Assembly (NCBI RefSeq): GCF_003231275.1
Contig: NZ_QKVL01000003.1
Coordinates: 248,001-312,000, forward strand
Length of the DNA stretch: 64,000 nucleotides
Reading direction: 5' to 3'
Origin: Pseudomonas huaxiensis
GTDB taxonomy: Bacteria > Pseudomonadota > Gammaproteobacteria > Pseudomonadales > Pseudomonadaceae
Of the stretch, positions 45,349 to 55,377 are shown in pieces; within the stretch, counting starts at the first letter, position 1, and every line of letters begins with the position of its first letter. The translations under genes were made by a program, and so were the position numbers. The notes under the pieces were generated by a model, which made no database searches, was not told the origin of the DNA, and was given only the letters and a program-made list of their open reading frames with translations.

Positions 45349-45767
45349 CAGGCGAGTTGGCGAGGAATACGGTAGAGGTAGAGGATGACCACGCTCGAGA
45401 TCGCCAACAGAATCTGCGGCACCGCCTCCAGACCCACCAGCACCGACAGCGCGGCGATCCACGCCGGCAGGCAGGCGAACAGCATGCCCAGGCGTCGCAC
45501 CCGCGCCAGTTCGATCCAGGCGGCGGGTTCTTCTTCGGTGTTGAGGGCTTTGCCGGTGGCGATCAGCGCGTGCTTGTAGACAGTGAAGCGCGGCAGGGTC
45601 AGGAACATCGACGCCACGCCGGCAATGAACATCGGCATGGCCAGGACCGGGATGACCGGCTCACTGCCACCGAACGCCCAGGAGAACACCAGCAGCGGCG
45701 CCAGCGCCACCGCCAGGTACTGCAACCAGGCGATGGTCAGGCGACGACGAACCTGGCTGCGGGTCAC
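45348..45767 (-). CDS. Small inner-membrane protein of unknown function
   Basis: A 139-residue protein with four probable membrane segments ([64 protein letters not shown]) and no motif I recognise. It overlaps ribA by 4 bases and the btuF-like gene by 1, so it is part of a ribA-led operon. A partner role in B12 uptake is possible but unsupported. Confidence 0.7.
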   Translation of the reverse strand: MTRSQVRRRLTIAWLQYLAVALAPLLVFSWAFGGSEPVIPVLAMPMFIAGVASMFLTLPRFTVYKHALIATGKALNTEEEPAAWIELARVRRLGMLFACLPAWIAALSVLVGLEAVPQILLAISSVVILYLYRIPRQLA

Positions 45768-46381
45768 GCCCGGCCGGCCTCACCCTGGTGCTCGTTGCCC
45801 ATCATGTGGCCGAGCTTGCCGGCCTTGGTGGCCAGGTAGTGTTTGTTGTGCGGGTTGTGGCCGGTGTGCAGCGGCACACGCTCGGCGACCACGATACCCA
45901 TGTCGGTCAGTGCCTTGACCTTGCGCGGGTTGTTGGTCATCAAGCGCAACGAGGTGATGCCCAGGTGCTCCAGCATTGGCCGGCACATGGCGTAGTCACG
46001 CAGGTCAGCGGCAAAGCCCAGACGCTCATTGGCCTCGACAGTGTCGGCGCCGCCGTCCTGCAACTCGTACGCGCGAATCTTGTTCAGCAGACCAATGCCA
46101 CGGCCTTCCTGGCGAAGATAAAGCAACGCGCCACGCCCTTCCCGGGCGATGGCCTGCAGGGCCGCTTCGAGCTGGGAACCACAATCGCACCGCTGGCTGA
46201 ACAAGGCATCACCGGTCAGGCATTCGGAATGCAGGCGACCCAGCACCGGCTGGCCATCGGCGATATCGCCGAGGCTGAGCACGACGTGCTCGCGGCCAGT
46301 GGCTTCGTCGAGAAAGCCGTGCATGGTGAAAGTCGCGAAAGGAGTAGGCAGCTTGGAAGCAGCAACAAAAACGACGGGCAC
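45764..46381 (-). CDS. ribA: GTP cyclohydrolase II
   Basis: RibA opens GTP to start riboflavin synthesis. The 205-residue protein has the zinc triad in [14 protein letters not shown], the catalytic RQEGRGIGL, and [13 protein letters not shown] chose GTG 46381 because GGAG stands 6 bases before it; an ATG seven codons earlier overlaps that SD. This is the complete enzyme, in contrast to the degenerate RibA-like half of the RibBA protein at 49826. Confidence 0.93.
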   Translation of the reverse strand: MPVVFVAASKLPTPFATFTMHGFLDEATGREHVVLSLGDIADGQPVLGRLHSECLTGDALFSQRCDCGSQLEAALQAIAREGRGALLYLRQEGRGIGLLNKIRAYELQDGGADTVEANERLGFAADLRDYAMCRPMLEHLGITSLRLMTNNPRKVKALTDMGIVVAERVPLHTGHNPHNKHYLATKAGKLGHMMGNEHQGEAGRA

Positions 46382-46518
46382 CTTGTGCTCCTGAATATGC
46401 ATGAAAATTGACGTGGGCCGATTGTAACAGCAGCTTGCCGCACCTGCTTATGCTGAATTACTGGGCCAACAGATCGAAAAGTTCGATACCAAGCCGCCGC
46501 GCCATTGCCCCAAAGCCC

Positions 46519-47265
46519 CTACTTGCCCGACTGATCGAACGGGTATGGCTGCTTCCAGCGCTGGAAAATCGGCTTCAGTTCGCCGCTTGGCACCAGCACG
46601 TCCATGCGCTTGTCGAACAGCTCGCGCAGCGCCCGGCCCTCGGGCGTGTTGCCAAATGCCAGGTACAACGGCAGTTCTGCCACATGGGTGCTGCGGAATT
46701 GATCCGGGTGCTCGGCATGGCTGCGCACGTATTCCACTTCGGTCTGCGCATCGATATAGAAATCCACCCGCTCGCGCTCCAGCATCGGCAGGATGCCGTC
46801 GCGGCGCTGCACTTCGCGGTAATTACCGGTGATGTTGGGCAGGTAGTTCTGATAGTCGTAGCCGCGGACCCAGGACAGGCGGAACTGGCCGAGGGTTTCC
46901 AGGGTAGGCCGCGGATGGGTGGCCAGGCCCAGCGCATAGATATGGTCGGAATCGAAATTCCAGCGCGGGTAGAGGTTGTCGTCGTTTTCGGCGGCGTAGG
47001 AACCCACCCAGGCGTCCGCCTCTCCGCGTTTGACCAGGCCGACGGCGCGGGTGTACGGCGCGCTGAGCACCGTCACCTTGACCCCGGCAGGCTCGAAGAC
47101 CTTGCGCAGGACATCCCAGGCCAGGCCGCTGCCGTCGGCGTTGGTGTAATCCAGCCAGCTCTCACTGGCCAGGCGAACCTGCGGCGGCAGCCCTTCGGCA
47201 GCAGCGATTCCCTGCATTCCCGCCGCCATGACCAACATCAGCAGCCATTGTCGCCATCCACGCAT
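46519..47265 (-). CDS. Periplasmic amino-acid-type binding protein (SBP_bac_3)
   Basis: A 248-residue exported protein: signal peptide about 1-23 ending in AAA, then LASESWLDYTNADGSGLAWDVL, VKRGEADAWVGSYAA and YIDAQTEVEYV, as in orphan type-3 solute-binding proteins. There is no permease or ATPase beside it, so it may be a sensor or stray binding protein. It closes the pgpA end of the rib-nusB cluster 12 bases after pgpA. Confidence 0.78.
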   Translation of the reverse strand: MRGWRQWLLMLVMAAGMQGIAAAEGLPPQVRLASESWLDYTNADGSGLAWDVLRKVFEPAGVKVTVLSAPYTRAVGLVKRGEADAWVGSYAAENDDNLYPRWNFDSDHIYALGLATHPRPTLETLGQFRLSWVRGYDYQNYLPNITGNYREVQRRDGILPMLERERVDFYIDAQTEVEYVRSHAEHPDQFRSTHVAELPLYLAFGNTPEGRALRELFDKRMDVLVPSGELKPIFQRWKQPYPFDQSGK

Positions 47266-47277
47266 TGCCGACTCCCT

Positions 47278-47781
47278 TTAAACCAGACTCCATACCAACA
47301 CTTGCATCGCCAGCCAGGCGAACACCCCGGCCAGCACATCATCGAGCATGATGCCGACACCGCCGTGCACATGCCGATCGATCCAGCGGATGGGCCAAGG
47401 CTTGAGGATGTCGAAAAAGCGGAACATCAGAAAACCTGCCAACAACCATAGCCAACCCTCGGGCACCAGCCAGAGGGTGATCCACATGCCAACCATCTCG
47501 TCCCAGACGATGCCTTCATGGTCGTGCACGCCCAAGTCATCGGCGACCTTGCCGCACAGCCAGAAGCCGAACAGCATGGTCAGCCCGAGCATCAGCCAGT
47601 AGCCCCAGTCCGGCAGCATCTGCCACAACGGGACGAATGGCAGCGCTACGAGCGAACCCCAGGTGCCCGGGGCTTTGGGCAGCGTGCCAGAGCCGAAGCC
47701 GAACGCGAGGAAATGCCAGGGGTTGCGCCAGACCGATGGCGGAACGTTTTCCGCTGGCACCTGATTGGGGTGGTCGGTCAC
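47278..47781 (-). CDS. pgpA: Phosphatidylglycerophosphatase A
   Basis: Removes the phosphate from phosphatidylglycerophosphate to give phosphatidylglycerol. The 167-residue membrane protein has FGFGSGTLPKAPGTWGSL, VHDHEGIVWDEMVGMWI, and FRFFDILKPWPIRWID, the three blocks of the family. It overlaps thiL by 4 bases. Confidence 0.94.
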   Translation of the reverse strand: MTDHPNQVPAENVPPSVWRNPWHFLAFGFGSGTLPKAPGTWGSLVALPFVPLWQMLPDWGYWLMLGLTMLFGFWLCGKVADDLGVHDHEGIVWDEMVGMWITLWLVPEGWLWLLAGFLMFRFFDILKPWPIRWIDRHVHGGVGIMLDDVLAGVFAWLAMQVLVWSLV

Positions 47782-48743
47782 GGTGTCTCCCTGAAATGTT
47801 GATACCCGCGCACAGCCGGGGTGATGTCATTGCCTACGGCGTCGTGCAGGCTGACGCCGCTGCCCACCTCCACGCGGCCGACCACGTGCACCGGCCAGCC
47901 GGCATCCCGCAGCCCGGCCAGTTCGGTGGGCGGTAGGGTGAAGGCGATCACGTAGTCATCGCCGCCGGTCAGCGCCGCCTGACGGGCCTGATCCAGGCAG
48001 AGGAAACCCAACAGCGCCCGACTCAGCGGCAGCCGCTCCAGTTCCAGACGCAGGGCCACGTTCGAAGCCGTGGCGATATGCCCGCAGTCAGCCAGCAGTC
48101 CGTCGGAAATATCCAGCGCCGCCGTGGCCTTGTTCCGCAGTGCCTGACCCAGCGCCAATTGCGGCGAAGGCGACCAATAGTGGGACAACAGCGGCTCGGC
48201 CAGGGTTGCATCGGCCTGACGCTCGCCCAGCACCAGCGGCAGCGCGCCTGCGGCATTGCCCAGCTCACCACCGACGCAGACCAGATCGCCCGCCCGGGCG
48301 CCGCCACGGGTCAGCGCCTGTCCCACGGGAACACGACCGAACACGGTCATGGTCAGGCTCAGCGGGCCGCGCGTGGTGTCGCCACCGATCAGAGTCAGTC
48401 CGCACTGGCTGGCCATCCGGTTCAAACCGTGGGCGTAAGCCAGCAACCAGTCGGGACTGACGTCCGGCACGGTCAAGGCAAGGGTAAAGGCAAGCGGGGT
48501 AGCGCCCATCGCAGCCAGGTCGCTGGCCGCTACTGCCAGCGAGCGCTGACCGAGCAGGAAAGGGTCGCTGACGGCGGGGAAATGCACCCCGGCCACCAGC
48601 GTATCGGTGGAGATTGCCAACTGTTCGCCGGGAGCCGGCGCCAGCAGCGCGCAATCGTCACCGATACCAAGGGCGATGCCTTCGCCACCCTGCGCACAGG
48701 GCGCGGCAGCGAAGTACTGGCGGATCAGCTCGAACTCACCCAT
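47778..48743 (-). CDS. thiL: Thiamine-monophosphate kinase
   Basis: ThiL phosphorylates thiamine monophosphate to the active diphosphate. The 321-residue protein follows the AIR-synthase-like plan: LGIGDDCALL near residue 25, STDTLVAGVHFP, NRMASQCGLTLIGGDTTRGP, and ALDISDGLLADCGHIA. It is 18 bases downstream of nusB. Confidence 0.95.
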   Translation of the reverse strand: MGEFELIRQYFAAAPCAQGGEGIALGIGDDCALLAPAPGEQLAISTDTLVAGVHFPAVSDPFLLGQRSLAVAASDLAAMGATPLAFTLALTVPDVSPDWLLAYAHGLNRMASQCGLTLIGGDTTRGPLSLTMTVFGRVPVGQALTRGGARAGDLVCVGGELGNAAGALPLVLGERQADATLAEPLLSHYWSPSPQLALGQALRNKATAALDISDGLLADCGHIATASNVALRLELERLPLSRALLGFLCLDQARQAALTGGDDYVIAFTLPPTELAGLRDAGWPVHVVGRVEVGSGVSLHDAVGNDITPAVRGYQHFRETP

Positions 48744-48761
48744 GGTCAGGCAGCGCCGGGA

Positions 48762-49262
48762 TCAGCGCTTGAACGCCTTCACTTCGGCTTCGCGAAGCCG
48801 TGGCGCGAGCTTGTCGAGCACGCCGTTGACGAACTTGTGGCCATCGGTGGAACCGAAGACCTTGGCCAGCTCGATACCTTCGTTGATGACAACGCGGTAC
48901 GGCACGTCAACGCGCTTGAGCAGTTCCCAGGTAGACAGACGAAGGACCGCGAGTTCGACCGGGTCGAGCTCTTCCAGGGCCATGTCCAGGCAAGGGGTGA
49001 GCGCAGTGTCGATTTCGGTCTTGCTTGCCGGAACCCCGTGCAGGATCTCCCGGAAGTAAGCGCCATCGACATCGCTGAAATCGTTATCGACCCGGAACTG
49101 CGCTTCGACCTCGTTCAGCGAATGCTTTGCAATGTGCCACTGATACAGCGCCTGGGTCGCGAGCTTGCGGGCTTCACGACGCTTGGCACTTTTCGACGGC
49201 TTGCCTGCATCAGCGGGCTGCGGGTCGCGCGGGTTGAAACGATCGCTTTCGTCGCTAATCAC
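48762..49262 (-). CDS. nusB: Transcription antitermination factor NusB
   Basis: NusB with NusE binds boxA RNA during rRNA antitermination. The 166-residue protein has the family's core: [54 protein letters not shown], and [14 protein letters not shown]. It overlaps lumazine synthase by 4 bases. Confidence 0.96.
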   Translation of the reverse strand: MISDESDRFNPRDPQPADAGKPSKSAKRREARKLATQALYQWHIAKHSLNEVEAQFRVDNDFSDVDGAYFREILHGVPASKTEIDTALTPCLDMALEELDPVELAVLRLSTWELLKRVDVPYRVVINEGIELAKVFGSTDGHKFVNGVLDKLAPRLREAEVKAFKR

Positions 49263-49735
49263 TTGGCCTCCAACTGCGCCAGCAGACTGACCATTTCCAG
49301 AGCGGACAGGGCAGCTTCAGCGCCCTTGTTGCCGGCCTTGGTGCCGGAACGCTCGATGGCCTGTTCGATCGAATCGACGGTCAGGACACCGAAAGCAACC
49401 GGTACGCCGAACTCCATGGACACCTGGGCCAGGCCCTTGGTGCATTCGCCCGCAACGTATTCGAAGTGCGGGGTACCGCCACGGATCACCGCACCCAGGG
49501 CGATGATTGCCGAGTATTCACCCTGTTGGGCGACTTTCTGTGCAACCAGCGGGATTTCGAACGCGCCAGGAGCACGGATGACAACGATGTCGCTTTCGCT
49601 CACGCCATGACGAACCAGGGCGTCAACGGCACCGCTCACCAGGCTTTCGACGACGAAGCTGTTGAAGCGGCCAACCACCAAAGCATAGCGACCTTTGGGG
49701 GCAATGAAGGTACCTTCGATGGTCTTCAGGGACAT
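49259..49735 (-). CDS. ribH: 6,7-dimethyl-8-ribityllumazine synthase
   Basis: Condenses the RibD product with dihydroxybutanone phosphate (the penultimate riboflavin step). The 158-residue subunit has [53 protein letters not shown], and [17 protein letters not shown]. Called ribE in some Pseudomonas annotations. Confidence 0.96.
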   Translation of the reverse strand: MSLKTIEGTFIAPKGRYALVVGRFNSFVVESLVSGAVDALVRHGVSESDIVVIRAPGAFEIPLVAQKVAQQGEYSAIIALGAVIRGGTPHFEYVAGECTKGLAQVSMEFGVPVAFGVLTVDSIEQAIERSGTKAGNKGAEAALSALEMVSLLAQLEAK

Positions 49736-49760
49736 TGCGGGATTCTCATCTTAAAGAGCC

Positions 49761-49780
49761 AGGCCGCAAAAACGCGGCCT
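49761..49780 (-). terminator. Hairpin between ribBA and ribH
   Basis: AGGCCGC, loop AAAAAC, GCGGCCT, in the 90-base gap. No strong T-run follows; it may attenuate read-through. Confidence 0.45.
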
Positions 49781-49825
49781 GTGGGAGTTTTGGTCACGAA
49801 AAGAGAGCGGTCAAATACCGCGGGC

Positions 49826-50917
49826 TCATTCGGAGGGCACGTATTCTACAACTTCCAGATCGAATCCGGATATCGCGTTGAACTTCATCGGCGAACTCAT
49901 CAGGCGCATCTTGCGCACACCGAGGTCACGAAGGATCTGCGAACCGGCGCCGACGGTGCTGTAGGTGGTCGGCGTCTTGGTCTGGGCATCGCCCGCGCTT
50001 TCGCGGATGTGCGCCAGCAGGACGTCGCCGTCCAGCGGATGACCCAGCAGCAACACCACACCGCTGCCGGCATCGGCCACGGCGCTCATCGCCGCGCGCA
50101 GGCTCCAGCGGCCTGGCTGTTTGACGAGCAGCAAATCGCGCAGCGGGTCCATGTTGTGCACGCGGACCAGCGTCGGCTCTTCGGCGCAGATCTTGCCGAG
50201 GGTCAGGGCCATGTGCACGTCGCCTTCCACGGAGTCGCGGTAGGTGACCAGGTTGAAGCTGCCCAGCTCGCTGTCCAGCGGCTGTTCGGCGATGCGCTGG
50301 ATGGTGCGCTCGTGGATCATGCGGTAGTGGATCAGGTCGGCGATGGTGCCGATTTTGATGCCGTGCTCGGCGGCGAACACTTCCAGCTCCGGGCGACGGG
50401 ACATGGTGCCGTCGTCGTTCATCACTTCGCAGATCACACCGCTCGGCTCGAAACCGGCCATGCGCGCCAGGTCGCAGGCGGCTTCGGTGTGGCCGGCGCG
50501 GGCCAGGGTGCCACCCGGCTGAGCCATCAGCGGGAAGATGTGGCCGGGGCTGACGATGTCTTCAGCCTTGGCATCCTTGGCGGCGGCAGCCTGTACGGTG
50601 CGGGCGCGGTCGGCGGCGGAAATGCCGGTGGTCACGCCTTCGGCAGCTTCGATGGACACGGTGAACTTGGTGCCGAAGCCGGAACCGTTGCGCGGGGCCA
50701 TCAGCGGCAGCTTCAGGGTTTCGCAGCGCTCGCGGGTCATCGGCATGCAGATCAGGCCACGAGCGTGCTTGGCCATGAAGTTGATGTGCTCAGGCAGGCA
50801 GCACTCGGCCGCCATGATGATGTCGCCTTCGTTTTCGCGGTCTTCGTCATCCATGAGGATGACCATTTTGCCCTGGCGGATGTCTTCGACCAGTTCTTCG
50901 ATGGTGTTGAGCGCCAC
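49826..50917 (-). CDS. ribBA: 3,4-dihydroxy-2-butanone-4-phosphate synthase with degenerate RibA-like half
   Basis: A 363-residue protein. The N-terminal RibB part (1-200) is intact: MVILMDDEDRENEGDIIMAA, GLICMPMT, ARAGHTEAACDLARMAG. The C-terminal part has the GTP cyclohydrolase II fold but where RibA has CLTGD...CDC the sequence reads VRVHNMDPLRDLLL, without the zinc Cys residues. It should therefore only make dihydroxybutanone phosphate, with ribA (45764) providing GTP cyclohydrolase. It lies 17 bases after riboflavin synthase. Confidence 0.93.
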   Translation of the reverse strand: MALNTIEELVEDIRQGKMVILMDDEDRENEGDIIMAAECCLPEHINFMAKHARGLICMPMTRERCETLKLPLMAPRNGSGFGTKFTVSIEAAEGVTTGISAADRARTVQAAAAKDAKAEDIVSPGHIFPLMAQPGGTLARAGHTEAACDLARMAGFEPSGVICEVMNDDGTMSRRPELEVFAAEHGIKIGTIADLIHYRMIHERTIQRIAEQPLDSELGSFNLVTYRDSVEGDVHMALTLGKICAEEPTLVRVHNMDPLRDLLLVKQPGRWSLRAAMSAVADAGSGVVLLLGHPLDGDVLLAHIRESAGDAQTKTPTTYSTVGAGSQILRDLGVRKMRLMSSPMKFNAISGFDLEVVEYVPSE

Positions 50918-50934
50918 GCGGCACCCCCTTCTAA

Positions 50935-51600
50935 TCAGGATTTCAGGTAGCCGTTGGCGGCCAGGAAGCTTTCGGTGATTCCGCTGCCTTTGCTCGGCTC
51001 GGCGGCTTTGTCGCCCAGGAGCAGGCGCTCCAGGTAACGGGCCAGCAGATCGACTTCGAGGTTGATCCGGCGCCCGGGGCGGTAGTCGGCCATGATGGTC
51101 TCGGCCAGCGTATGCGGGACGATGGTCAGCTCGAACTCGGCGCCATCGACCTGGTTGACCGTCAGGCTGGTGCCGTCGACGGTGATCGAACCCTTGTGGG
51201 CGATGTACTTGGCCAGTTCCTTCGGTGCGCGCAGGCGGAACTGGATGGCGCGGGCGTTATCGGCGCGCGAGATGACTTCGCCGACGCCGTCGACGTGGCC
51301 GCTGACCAGATGGCCACCCAGGCGGGTGGTCGGCGTCAGGGCCTTTTCCAGGTTGACCCGGCTGCCGCTCTTGAGGTCGTCGAAAGCGGTGCAGTCGAGG
51401 GTCTCGCGGCTGACGTCAGCCCAGAAGCCGTCGCCCGGCAGCTCGACCGCGGTCAGGCAGACGCCGTTGACCGCGATGCTGTCGCCCAGCTTCACGTCGC
51501 TCAGATCGAGCTTGCCGGTTTCGACATAGACCCGCACGTCGCCGCCCTTGGGGGTGATGGAACGGATGCTGCCGATGGATTCGATGATGCCGGTAAACAT
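50935..51600 (-). CDS. ribC: Riboflavin synthase alpha chain
   Basis: Dismutates two ribityllumazines to riboflavin. The 221-residue protein is built from two lumazine-binding repeats: MFTGIIESIGSI, DSIAVNGVCLTAVEL, and GHLVSGHVDGVGEV in the first, and GSITVDGTSLTVNQVDG in the second. ATG 51600 follows GAGGA. Called ribE in E. coli naming. Confidence 0.95.
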   Translation of the reverse strand: MFTGIIESIGSIRSITPKGGDVRVYVETGKLDLSDVKLGDSIAVNGVCLTAVELPGDGFWADVSRETLDCTAFDDLKSGSRVNLEKALTPTTRLGGHLVSGHVDGVGEVISRADNARAIQFRLRAPKELAKYIAHKGSITVDGTSLTVNQVDGAEFELTIVPHTLAETIMADYRPGRRINLEVDLLARYLERLLLGDKAAEPSKGSGITESFLAANGYLKS

Positions 51601-51646
51601 TGAGTCCTCCTCGAGAACAGGCCACGCCGGGGGCGCAAGCCGCGAA

Positions 51647-52777
51647 TTATACGCCTGGGGCGGGCACAGGGATGGCAGTGACTCGCCAGTCATCGCCTAC
51701 CGCGCGCATGTCAGTGATTTTCAGTGCCGGGGCGTCGCTCATCCGCGCCAGCGGCCAGTCGAGCAGCGGCCGGGCAGTGGAGCCGAGAAACTTGCCGGCG
51801 ATGAACAGTTGGTATTCGTCCACCAGGCCGAGCCGGGCGAAGGCACCAGCGAGGCCGGGGCCAGCTTCCACCAGCACTTCGTTGACGCCACGCCGGGCCA
51901 GCTCGACGAGCAACTGGCGCAGATCGACCTGGCCGTCGGCACCGGGCAAACGCAGCAGCTCCTGGCCGCTGACGGCGTAACGCGGGTCGTCTTCGGCGGC
52001 GGTGGCCACCAGCGCCGGACCGGCCTGGTAGAACGGTGCATCCAGCGGCAGGCGCAGGCGCCCGTCGATCAGCACGCGCAGCGGCGGACGGCTCAGCGCG
52101 AGGGCGGCGGTGTCAGCCTCAAGGCCCAGCTCCGCGCCGCGCACGGTCATTCGCGCGTTGTCCGCCAGCACGCTGCTGGCGCTGCTCAATACCACGCTGG
52201 AGCGGGCGCGCAAGCGTTGCACCGCCGAACGCGCTGCCGGGCCGGTGATCCACTGGCTTTCGCCGCTGGCCATGGCGGTGCGTCCGTCCAGGCTCATCGC
52301 CAGCTTTACCCGCACATACGGCAGGCCGTGTTCCATGCGCTTGAGAAAACCGGGGTTCAGCGCCCGCGCTTCGGCTTCGAGCACGCCACTGGCGACTTCG
52401 ATGCCGGCGTCGGCGAGGCGCTTGAGGCCGTTGCCGGAGACTTGCGGATTGGGGTCTTGCATGGCCGCGACAACCCGGGCAACACCGGCCTTGACCAGCG
52501 CTTCGGCGCAAGGCGGGGTCCGGCCGTGATGGCTGCACGGTTCCAGAGTGACGTAGGCACAGGCGCCGCGAGCCAGCTCGCCGGCCTGGCGCAGGGCGTG
52601 GACTTCAGCGTGGGGCTCGCCGGCGCGCACGTGCCAACCTTCGCCGACTACCTCGCCGTCGCGGACGATGACGCAGCCAACCCGCGGGTTCGGGTGCGTC
52701 GAATACAGGCCCTTGCGCGCCAGCTCAAGGGCGCGGGCCATGTAGTGAGCGTCGAGCACGGCGCGTTCTGTGGACAT
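51647..52777 (-). CDS. ribD: Bifunctional diaminohydroxyphosphoribosylaminopyrimidine deaminase/reductase
   Basis: Deaminates and then reduces the RibA product. The deaminase half (1-145) has HAEVHAL and PCSHHGRTPPCAEAL for zinc; the reductase half has VKLAMSLDGRTAMASGES and VLVEAGPGLAGAF. ATG 52777 is chosen; GTG 52783 overlaps the nrdR stop and is equally possible. Confidence 0.95.
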   Translation of the reverse strand: MSTERAVLDAHYMARALELARKGLYSTHPNPRVGCVIVRDGEVVGEGWHVRAGEPHAEVHALRQAGELARGACAYVTLEPCSHHGRTPPCAEALVKAGVARVVAAMQDPNPQVSGNGLKRLADAGIEVASGVLEAEARALNPGFLKRMEHGLPYVRVKLAMSLDGRTAMASGESQWITGPAARSAVQRLRARSSVVLSSASSVLADNARMTVRGAELGLEADTAALALSRPPLRVLIDGRLRLPLDAPFYQAGPALVATAAEDDPRYAVSGQELLRLPGADGQVDLRQLLVELARRGVNEVLVEAGPGLAGAFARLGLVDEYQLFIAGKFLGSTARPLLDWPLARMSDAPALKITDMRAVGDDWRVTAIPVPAPGV

Positions 52778-52779
52778 GT

Positions 52780-53244
52780 TCACTCTTTGGAAGGCTCGCG
52801 GGCCAGGCGGTCGATTTCTTCGCGGAATTCGTTGAGGTCCTGGAAGCGCCGGTACACGGAAGCGAAACGGATGTAGGCGACTTCGTCGAGTTTCTGCAGC
52901 TCGGTCATCACCAGCTCACCGACCACCAGCGACTTGACCTCACGCTCGCCCTTGGCACGCAGCTTGTGCTTGATGTGGGCCAGCGCGGCTTCCAGGCGCT
53001 CGACACTGACCGGGCGCTTTTCCAGCGCGCGCTGCATGCCGGCGCGGAGTTTTTCTTCGTCGAAGGGCTGACGGCTGCCGTCCTGCTTGATCAAGCGAGG
53101 CAGTACCAGCTCGGCGGTTTCGAAGGTGGTGAATCGCTCACCGCAGGCCACGCATTCGCGGCGGCGGCGCACTTGCTCGCCCTCGGCGACCAGTCGCGAG
53201 TCGATGACTTTGGTGTCGTTGGCACCGCAGAAGGGACAGTGCAT
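52780..53244 (-). CDS. nrdR: Ribonucleotide reductase repressor NrdR
   Basis: NrdR senses ATP/dATP and represses nrd genes. The 154-residue protein starts with the zinc ribbon [17 protein letters not shown] and [16 protein letters not shown], followed by the ATP-cone ([20 protein letters not shown]). It heads the riboflavin cluster, as commonly seen in Gram-negatives. The longer open frame upstream lacks family sequence. Confidence 0.96.
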   Translation of the reverse strand: MHCPFCGANDTKVIDSRLVAEGEQVRRRRECVACGERFTTFETAELVLPRLIKQDGSRQPFDEEKLRAGMQRALEKRPVSVERLEAALAHIKHKLRAKGEREVKSLVVGELVMTELQKLDEVAYIRFASVYRRFQDLNEFREEIDRLAREPSKE

Positions 53245-53353
53245 GGTGGCAGGCAACAAAAAAAGGGAGGGCCATGGTAGCGCATCCGACTGGCAAGACA
53301 AGCCAAAGGGGTTACCATCCAGTGAGGAAATACGCCCCCGAAGGAAAAACACC

Positions 53354-53803
53354 ATGTCGTTTCGAGCGCTCGCCGTGCTCGGCTTCGCTACCCTGCTGGC
53401 TGCCTGCAGCAGCGAAGCCCCCAAACCCGTACCACCGCAGCCACCGGCCAATCCGGTCGCCAAACACGTTCACGTACCGACGCCGCTGCCCGCCTACCAG
53501 CGCGAGCTGAGCGGCAGTTTCAGCAACATCCCCCGCGGTGCCGAAGTTGAGGTCGCCTTGCTGGTGATCGACGAACGCGGTCGCCCGCAGCGCCTGTTGG
53601 CCAGCGACACCCTGGACGGCACCGGCCAGGCCCTGCCGTTCCAACTGCGCTTCAACCCTGAAGTCTTCCCCAATGGTGCCCGCGTGGAACTACGCGCCCG
53701 CGCCAGCCAGTCCGGCCAGTTGATCCTGCACCTCAAACCACTGTCGGTGACCCGCGCCGAAACCCAGGCCCTCGGCGCCCTGCAACTGGAAAAGGCGCCG
53801 TAA
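53354..53803 (+). CDS. YbaY-like lipoprotein
   Basis: A 149-residue lipoprotein: lipobox LLAACSS, a Pro-rich linker, then a beta domain ([20 protein letters not shown], then [12 protein letters not shown]) as in YbaY/META-like lipoproteins. Function unknown. It stops right before the methyltransferase start with no gap (TAA-ATG), so they are cotranscribed. Confidence 0.75.
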   Translation: MSFRALAVLGFATLLAACSSEAPKPVPPQPPANPVAKHVHVPTPLPAYQRELSGSFSNIPRGAEVEVALLVIDERGRPQRLLASDTLDGTGQALPFQLRFNPEVFPNGARVELRARASQSGQLILHLKPLSVTRAETQALGALQLEKAP

Positions 53804-54454
53804 ATGGCGCCTGTTCACCTGCAGCAGGCGTTGAGTGAGTTGCTGGGCGACGCCCGCCTTGTCGCCAGCGACCTGCCGGACTGCCCGCTGAAACTCTGGC
53901 TGATCGACGCCGACAATATGGACCGCGCCTTCAGCCCCGACGAAACCCGCCGCATCCTTGAAGACCCGCCCTACTGGAGCTTCTGCTGGGCCAGCGGCCT
54001 GGCCATGGCCCGCTATCTGGCCGAGCGTCCGGAGTGGGTCGAGGGCAAGCGGGTGCTGGATTTCGGCGCCGGTTCCGGCATCGCCGGGATCGCCGCGAAG
54101 AAGGCCGGTGCGCTGGAAGTGGTCGCCTGCGACCTCGATCCGCTGGCGCTGCACGCCAGCCGCGCCAACGCCGCGCTCAACGGTGTGGAACTGAGTTACT
54201 CCAGCGACTTCTTCGCAGAGGACGACCGCTTCGACCTGATCCTGGTCGCCGACGTGCTTTACGACCGCGCCAACCTGCCGCTGCTAGACCAGTTCCTCAG
54301 CCGTGGCCGCCAGGCGCTGGTGGCGGACTCACGGGTGCGCGACTTCCGTCATCCGCTGTACCGGCAACTGGAGACGCTGCACGCACTGACGCTGCCGGAC
54401 CTGGCCGAGCCCCATGAGTTTCGCCAGGTCAGCCTGTACCACGCCAGCCGCTGA
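53804..54454 (+). CDS. Class I SAM-dependent methyltransferase (ETFB-lysine type)
   Basis: A 216-residue methyltransferase with motif [16 protein letters not shown] and acidic loop [36 protein letters not shown] and [17 protein letters not shown] match the branch that includes ETFB lysine methyltransferases. The true target is untested. No SD precedes the start, consistent with coupling to the lipoprotein gene. Confidence 0.8.
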   Translation: MAPVHLQQALSELLGDARLVASDLPDCPLKLWLIDADNMDRAFSPDETRRILEDPPYWSFCWASGLAMARYLAERPEWVEGKRVLDFGAGSGIAGIAAKKAGALEVVACDLDPLALHASRANAALNGVELSYSSDFFAEDDRFDLILVADVLYDRANLPLLDQFLSRGRQALVADSRVRDFRHPLYRQLETLHALTLPDLAEPHEFRQVSLYHASR

Positions 54455-54496
54455 ATCCGTATAGTTGGCGCCATACATGCGTTCGCGAGAGTCGAG

Positions 54497-55369
54497 ATGA
54501 GTCAGGACAACCCGTACATATTCGATACCACCGTCGCCAACTTCGATCAGGTGGTGATCGCCAACTCGCACCACAAGCCGGTGCTGGTGGATTTCTGGGC
54601 CGACTGGTGTGCGCCGTGCAAGGCGATGATGCCGGTGCTGGCGAAGATCACCGAGGAGTACCAGGGCGAACTGCTGCTGGCCAAGGTCAACTGCGACGTG
54701 GAGCAGGACATCGTCGCCCGCTTCGGCATCCGCAGCCTGCCGACCGTGGTGCTGTTCAAGGACGGCCAGCCGGTGGACGGCTTCGCTGGCGCCCAGCCTG
54801 AGTCGGCCATCCGCGCCCTGCTCGAACCCCATGTGCAAATGCCGCCGCCGGCTGCCGCCGATCCGCTGGAGCTGGCCCAGGCGCTGTTTGCCGACGGTCG
54901 CTACAGCGAGGCTGAAGCCACCCTCAAGACCCTGTTGAGCGAAGACAACAGCAACGCCGGCGCGCTGATTCTCTATGGTCGCTGCCTGGCCGAGCGTGGT
55001 GAGCTGGGTGAAGCGCAAACGGTGCTGGACGCAGTCAAGAGCGATGAGCACAAGGCCGCGCTGGCCGGTGCCAAAGCGCAACTGACGTTCCTGCGCCAGG
55101 CGCAGAGCCTGCCGGAAGTGGCAGACCTGAAAACCCGTCTGGCGCAGAACGCCGAAGACGATGAAGCAGCGTATCAACTGACCATCCAGCAGTTGTCGCG
55201 CCAGCAGTACGAAGCAGCGCTGGAAGGCTTGCTGAAACTGTTCAAGCGTAACCGCGGCTATGACAATGGCGTGGCGCACAAGACCTTGCTGCAAGTGTTC
55301 GACCTGCTGGGCAATGACCATCCGCTGGTGGGCGTTTACCGTCGCAAGTTGTTTGCTGCCTTGTATTGA
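54497..55369 (+). CDS. ybbN: Thioredoxin-like co-chaperone (CnoX/YbbN)
   Basis: A 290-residue protein with an N-terminal thioredoxin domain (active site DWCAPCKAM) and C-terminal TPR-like repeats (about 115-285). E. coli CnoX has lost the full active site (SxxC), whereas this has the Cys-x2-Cys pair and may have redox activity, as reported for Caulobacter-type members. CnoX holds chlorinated or unfolded proteins for GroEL/DnaK. Confidence 0.9.
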   Translation: MSQDNPYIFDTTVANFDQVVIANSHHKPVLVDFWADWCAPCKAMMPVLAKITEEYQGELLLAKVNCDVEQDIVARFGIRSLPTVVLFKDGQPVDGFAGAQPESAIRALLEPHVQMPPPAAADPLELAQALFADGRYSEAEATLKTLLSEDNSNAGALILYGRCLAERGELGEAQTVLDAVKSDEHKAALAGAKAQLTFLRQAQSLPEVADLKTRLAQNAEDDEAAYQLTIQQLSRQQYEAALEGLLKLFKRNRGYDNGVAHKTLLQVFDLLGNDHPLVGVYRRKLFAALY

Positions 55370-55377
55370 TCGTTAGA

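Noticed and set aside
49736..51646. FMN riboswitch in the riboflavin cluster
   Set aside because: Gaps of 17, 46 and 90 bases are too short and lack the conserved FMN-element sequences.
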